Part shown: in pieces, positions 59,495 through 64,000 of the stretch | How the letters are laid out: the number at the start of each line of letters is the position of its first letter | How positions within the stretch are numbered: position 1 is the first letter of the stretch | Assembly: GCA_002914845.1 (NCBI GenBank) | Contig: JXTC01000001.1 | Coordinates: forward strand, 3,869,355-3,933,354 | Direction: 5' to 3' | Source: Trema orientale | Lineage: Eukaryota; Streptophyta; Magnoliopsida; Rosales; Cannabaceae | Length of the DNA: 64,000 bases | Translations under genes and position numbers: made by a program | Notes under the pieces: model-generated | The model's database searches: none | Seen by the model: the letters and a program-made list of their open reading frames with translations, nothing else | What the model was told of the DNA's origin: nothing

Positions 59495-61736
59495 TGTCAC
59501 GCCCCACACCCGAGGACGTGCGCCGCATACCCATAAGGCAAAGCCCCATAGGCATACAAGGCATCTTTCAATAAATCAATATAATTAAGAATATTTAATC
59601 TCCAATAAATATCAATGTATAATATAAAATTCAACAACTCTAATAAAGTCTCCAAATATTCAAAACAAACACTATATAATAGAAACTATAATCCAATAAA
59701 TTCAAGATAATCAACCTTCCAAGTCTTTACATTTCCTCAATCAAGATGAAGAAATTCATCTCTTTGAACCATGCACCTCAATTACTACTAAATAAGTTCT
59801 CCCTTAATCATAGCTCTTAACTGACGATCTTTAAAACCTGGGAGGGAAAAATAAAAAGGTGAGCTAGAAGCCCAGTAAATAACCGGTAACCTTAACTAGC
59901 TGGATCAAGTATATATATCCTTTGAAAAGGTTAAATCACATATTTCAAAACAAAATCAATTTCAAAATATAATAATTTTCAAGATAATCAAATGAGATTG
60001 TTTGGAAAGTCATTTTAACAAATACATGAAGTAGGTTTTCAAAATTTGTCGTTTCATTCTTATTCAATAATCAGTAACACTTTCAAATCATTTCTCAACA
60101 GTTTTTGGCGACTATGGCTACACTTAACCCCTGTAGCTAGGTCCACATTTACTACAATTAACTCCTGTAGCCAGGTCCACATTTACTACATTTGACCCCT
60201 GTAGCTAGGTCCACATTTACTATATTTAACCCCTGTAGCTAGGTCCACATTCAGTACGTACCGTCTATATATAACCCCTGCGGAATGGGTCCACATTGCA
60301 TAGTCACTGAAGAGAGTTTCAAAACACATTCATATACAATAACTGTTCGTAAATAATTTTACTTTTCTTATTACATCACTGTAATTATTCTAAAATAATT
60401 TTCATATAACAATATTCAATAACAATTTCATATATTTGATCCATATTTTAGTATAAATAACTATCAAATAAACTCAGAATACTTTTTCAGAAAAAGTGAT
60501 TATTTCAGTAAAATAATGTTCTTTCAATAGATTAACTCATTTTGCAAAAAAGTATATTTTCACTTGAAATCATATTATTTAAGAAAATACTTTAGAATAC
60601 GAGTTTATTAGAAACAATGAAACATTAAATTTTTAGACAAGAAATACTACTAGAAAAGATCAAAGGTTACTTACCTCGTTCGTTTTGCCTATTTAACCAA
60701 AATAATCAACATAACCTCTCAAACACCTATTATCACACAAATCATATATAAGTATCACAATAATAAAGTCATACTATAATTACACTAAAAGTATTGACTA
60801 CTTGCTGCCTATGCATCTTATATAATTTACTCTATAGCTATTCCCAATAATGTCAATTTCTTACAATTTATAACAATTCTAGCATCTCTCTAAAAATCAC
60901 TAAACTTAAACGTCATGTTCTACAAGTCATGGGATCCTAAAAGTACCAAGAATATGGCTATAGGGTCCATAAATAAGCCCTGCATAGTCGGACAAGCCGC
61001 AGCCACGTTTTGCTAAAAGTACCCAAAGTTTCAGATTTTTCCAGATTCGTAGTACTAATTTCAATTGGCTATAACTCTCTGATTATAAGTCCGTTTTTGA
61101 CAAATTATATACCGTTAGAAAGATAATTCGATAAGCTTTCCAATTATACAAAATATGACCTAATCAGATTAGGAAAAGTCTCTGAAAAGCTAGTCGGAAT
61201 CTCTGTTACGTTTTTACATCTTAGCCCAAAACTCTAAAATTCATAACTTTCTATTTACCTAACCAAATCACTCAAAATTTGTCTTGTTTGAATTCTAATA
61301 TCAATAGGCTTCTTTCTCTATCAGATTCATCTCTATATTTTATAAATAATTTATGATCAATTCAAAACCCTAACCCTAAATATTCAATCTCATTCCCAAA
61401 ATCAAATTAAAACATAAAACTCAATTGGTTAAGAGTTTATTACCTTAGGAGTGAGTCTCAATAACCTATGATAATAGTCTCTTCATCTTCTTCTTCTTCT
61501 TACACGTGCATAGCCTTCTCTCTCTCTCTCTCTCTCTCTTTTTTCTCTCTGTAAAGCGTATGTATAAACTGAGTAGATTATTAGTCTTAGAGTTTCTTAA
61601 AGGGACTAAATATTAATGTACTAAATTAACCTCAAATATTCTATTTAAGTAAGGGCTCTTTTGTCATTTCATTTATCTTTATATTATTTATTTAATACAA
61701 CTAACTCCTTTTTTTTTTTTAATACGGGTTGTCACA
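59495..61736. mobile_element. Candidate solo LTR (2.2 kb) with 5-bp target duplication
   Basis: Starts TGTCACGCCCCACACCCG and ends CGGGTTGTCACA, so it has TG...CA ends, and is flanked by CATAA on both sides (59490-59494 and 61737-61741). There are no coding frames and no second LTR in the window, consistent with a solo LTR. It contains a 34-bp minisatellite and a (CT)n tract. The orientation is not clear. Confidence 0.7.
60124..60298. repeat. 34-bp minisatellite inside the candidate LTR
   Basis: Units beginning TTAACCCCTGTAGCTAGGTC start at 60124, 60158, 60192 and 60226, an exact 34-bp spacing, followed by a degenerate fifth copy near 60271. Each contains GGTCCACATTTACTA. Confidence 0.9.
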
Positions 61737-61741
61737 CATAA

Positions 61742-63302
61742 AATCTTCAATAGGGCAAATGAGGAGCATTATTGATTTTTTTTTAATGAAATATATAAGT
61801 GAATTTCACATTATTAAAATCTAAAGGGGAAAATGAAGAATATAAATGAATATTTTTATAAATATCAGGGTAAAAATGAAAATTTCAAAAAGTTGAAGGT
61901 GGCTTCGTCATTGATTCCTAGTGCTAGATAATCAACTACATCTAGCTGTTTGAGTTAGAATTCCCACAGTGCTTGAGTTTGAATTACCCTGTGAAATTCA
62001 ACAAAGAAAAAAAAATTCCCTTGTGAAAAAAACATTTTTTGTTCAACATCACAATAATACCAATTACCAGACAAGTAGTGTAAGTAATAAGTGTATGAAA
62101 ATATACACTAGATAGTGATTCATTAATGACATTCTGGTAGTCGACACTTAATAGGGAATTTTTCTACGATTATTTTATACATGTCATTTTTGGTCAGGGA
62201 ATTTCTAAATACATCAACAAATGGACTGTGTACATTCATTTTCTTTGTACGTCACAAAAGATTTATGTTATTACTTTATTTTTTCTTTGTACATTCCATA
62301 TATTCCAGAAATACCCTTTTCTTTACTTTATACATTCCTCATTTTGTTGTATATTTTGATTTTTTTTTTAATTATTTTTCTTTCTTTTTCAAATAACTAC
62401 CTATCAATGGCATTATTTTTTTTCCCAGACCTTTTCTTGCTTTTCTTTCCTTTTTCTCCCAAAATGGTAAATGTAAGAATTTTGTTATGCTCCTTTCTTT
62501 TTCCCCTTGCTCTCTAATATATGTGAGGTTCACATAATAATAGTTATCTCAATCATCTAGAGCAGAAATATATATCAGATATGTATATAGGTTCCATTCC
62601 CAATCCAAAATTTCTTCAAAATTTGATGATTGATACACATTAAAGTAAAATACTATTAATTTATAAAACCCCAATTTCTCACAGATTTGTGAAATTATTC
62701 TAATGTATAGATTTAGTTCCCATCACATAATGAGGAAAAGATGAGAAGTTTATACAGCCATAAGGGAAAAAAAAAAGAAAAAGAAAACTCATCTCTGTTT
62801 ATATAATCCTTTTGTTCGCATTTTCTAATTCTTAAATCGGGTATCTTTATTCAATTATTAATTTTTTGTGGGTGATTTTGAAAAATAGAAAAATAACTTC
62901 CTTTTAGGATTTAAGTAAATTCATATGTTTATATTTTTTTTCCCTTATTTGGGTACTGGTATGATATATGACATAATAGGTGTATTTAATTCTAAATTAT
63001 CCTTTTTGGTACTTCAAAATAGGGGTAAATTTATTGGGGTTTATGTCACATGCGGTCTCCACCCTTTCCTCCGAGTATTAATTAGGTCCCTAATATATTT
63101 TTTTTTTATAGTTGTTAGATCTATACATTCAAATCAATTTAGTCCTTTTTTTTTTACTTTTTTGTCAAATTCAGCTGTTATTTAACAGTTTTAATATTAC
63201 TTGGGTCTTCAACCTTTATACAATATATTATTTAGATCTCTATTCTTTATTTTGTAACTTTTGAATCTTCAAACTTTCATTTTTGTAACACTTAAGTCCT
63301 TT
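61742..63302. other. AT-rich intergenic stretch
   Basis: Poly-T-rich. Open frames at 62181-62517 and 62925-63185 are Phe/Leu-rich low complexity and not supported as genes. Confidence 0.5.
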
Positions 63303-64000
63303 AGAGTTAATTTTGAGTTAAAATCTAATTCTAATCAAATTGTACTTAATAAATTAATGAAAACCAAGAAATTCAAAAGTAACACCAAAATGACTCAGTT
63401 AGATACACATTAAAATACACATCAAAATTATGCATATTAAAACGCATATTTTTTGTATAAATTAATGTCTAGTTGTTAGTTGAGAGGCTTTTAGACTTTT
63501 TTAAACAATTGTGAGTTTATAAAATTGCAGAAAATGAATTCCACAACCATTACCAAGAATTCACTATTAAATAGTATATTTTTTTCCTCTTATTATATCT
63601 ATGTATATATTCAATCAGTATCTATTCATAAATATTAATTTTTGTATTATTGACTATTACTATTATCAAAACCTTTAATTTTTTATAAATTAATGTCTAT
63701 TTATTATTTAAGAGGTTTTTAAACTTCTTTTTTTTTTTATTTATGAGTTTTAACTAAAAAAAAAAGGTTGATGAGTTTATGGAATTGGAAAAAATGATCT
63801 TTACCACTATTAGTAAGAATTCATAATTAAATCGTATACAATATTGTTGATCGTAAGAATTTCCTAAAAATAATATTGTTGTTTAGATTATCCTTTTGGA
63901 AAAATTCCTTATTGGTATTCAACATTTCGTTCGTAATTTTCATTAATTAATTTAGTACAATTTGATTAGAATTAGATTTTTAACTCAAAATTAACTCAAA
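63303..64000. mobile_element. Inverted-repeat element cut by the window edge
   Basis: About 63303-63362 (TAATTTTGAGTTAAAATC...) is inverted at 63936-64000 (...GATTTTTAACTCAAAATTAA). Between them, a ~120-bp segment starting ATAAATTAATGTCTA is directly repeated (about 63456 and 63684). The outer ends and any target duplication lie beyond the window. Confidence 0.55.

Noticed and set aside
60124-60298. 34-bp regular repeats resembling a CRISPR array
   Set aside because: Units are contiguous without unique spacers, lie inside an LTR-like block, and the DNA is plant nuclear.
61365-61380. Telomere-like AACCCTAACCCTAAA
   Set aside because: Only two repeats; common by chance and not evidence for an interstitial telomere.
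62181-63185. Phe/Leu-rich open frames suggestive of membrane proteins
   Set aside because: Products of T-rich low-complexity DNA; no conserved motif or splice structure.

Overview
The window is nuclear DNA of a flowering plant, most likely a woody eudicot. The evidence is spliced genes with GT/AG introns and plant-specific families (PPR, TIFY, GA3ox, AOP-type dioxygenase, SAUR, RLCK-VII) in an AT-rich background full of microsatellites, MITEs and retroelement debris. It comes from a draft assembly: ambiguous bases sit at 28958, 34121-34137, 41154 and 48120.

Five protein genes look intact, and I rebuilt each from its exons. (1) 12353-14707 (+) is a mitochondrial P-class PPR protein of the SOAR1 (At5g11310) type, two exons, 607 aa. 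(2) 19276-22946 (+) is TIFY8, six exons, 448 aa, with a cascade of overlapping upstream ORFs. (3) 30898-33200 (+) is a gibberellin 3-beta-dioxygenase (GA3ox), two exons, 362 aa. (4) 37554-41976 (-) is a nine-exon homologue of CCDC93, a subunit of the endosomal Commander/CCC complex, 383 aa. (5) 47166-50780 (-) is an AOP-like 2-oxoglutarate dioxygenase, three exons, 324 aa. From memory, TIFY8 and the plant CCDC93-like protein are also neighbours in Arabidopsis (At4g32570, At4g32560), which would make this a conserved gene neighbourhood.

The left part (1-12 kb) is mostly repeats and broken genes. It holds GC-rich direct repeats, a nested MITE cluster (720-1630), a 900-bp Mutator-like fold-back element with a perfect 9-bp target duplication (4582-5481), a SAUR pseudogene (7860-8139, -), and a PIX13/CAST AWAY-type receptor-like cytoplasmic kinase pseudogene (8600-10143, -). 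A Tourist-like MITE sits inside one coding exon of that kinase. Further exon-like segments at 10.58-11.3 kb (-) could not be identified.

Between the genes are several MITEs with clear target duplications (25.0, 35.8, 48.8 kb), a TTGAC-rich minisatellite (25.2 kb), a degenerate ~130-bp tandem array (27.7-28.4 kb), and an inverted LTR-like palindrome with a 5-bp target duplication (28.7 kb). Two LINE 3' fragments lie head to head (42.7-45.5 kb), and a third RNase H fragment lies at 46.5 kb. The right end (51-64 kb) has no recognisable gene. It contains LTR-like non-coding blocks, one of them (59495-61736) with TG...CA ends, a CATAA duplication and an internal 34-bp repeat.

The intact genes do not form one pathway. 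GA3ox makes bioactive gibberellin, TIFY8 is a transcriptional adaptor, SOAR1-type PPR proteins are linked to ABA signalling, and CCDC93 acts in endosomal recycling. I found no clear previously undescribed system. The most interesting points are the TIFY8 uORF cascade, the in-frame TIFY8 intron, the stop-creating tandem acceptor in the CCDC93 gene, and the dated order of events in the kinase pseudogene.
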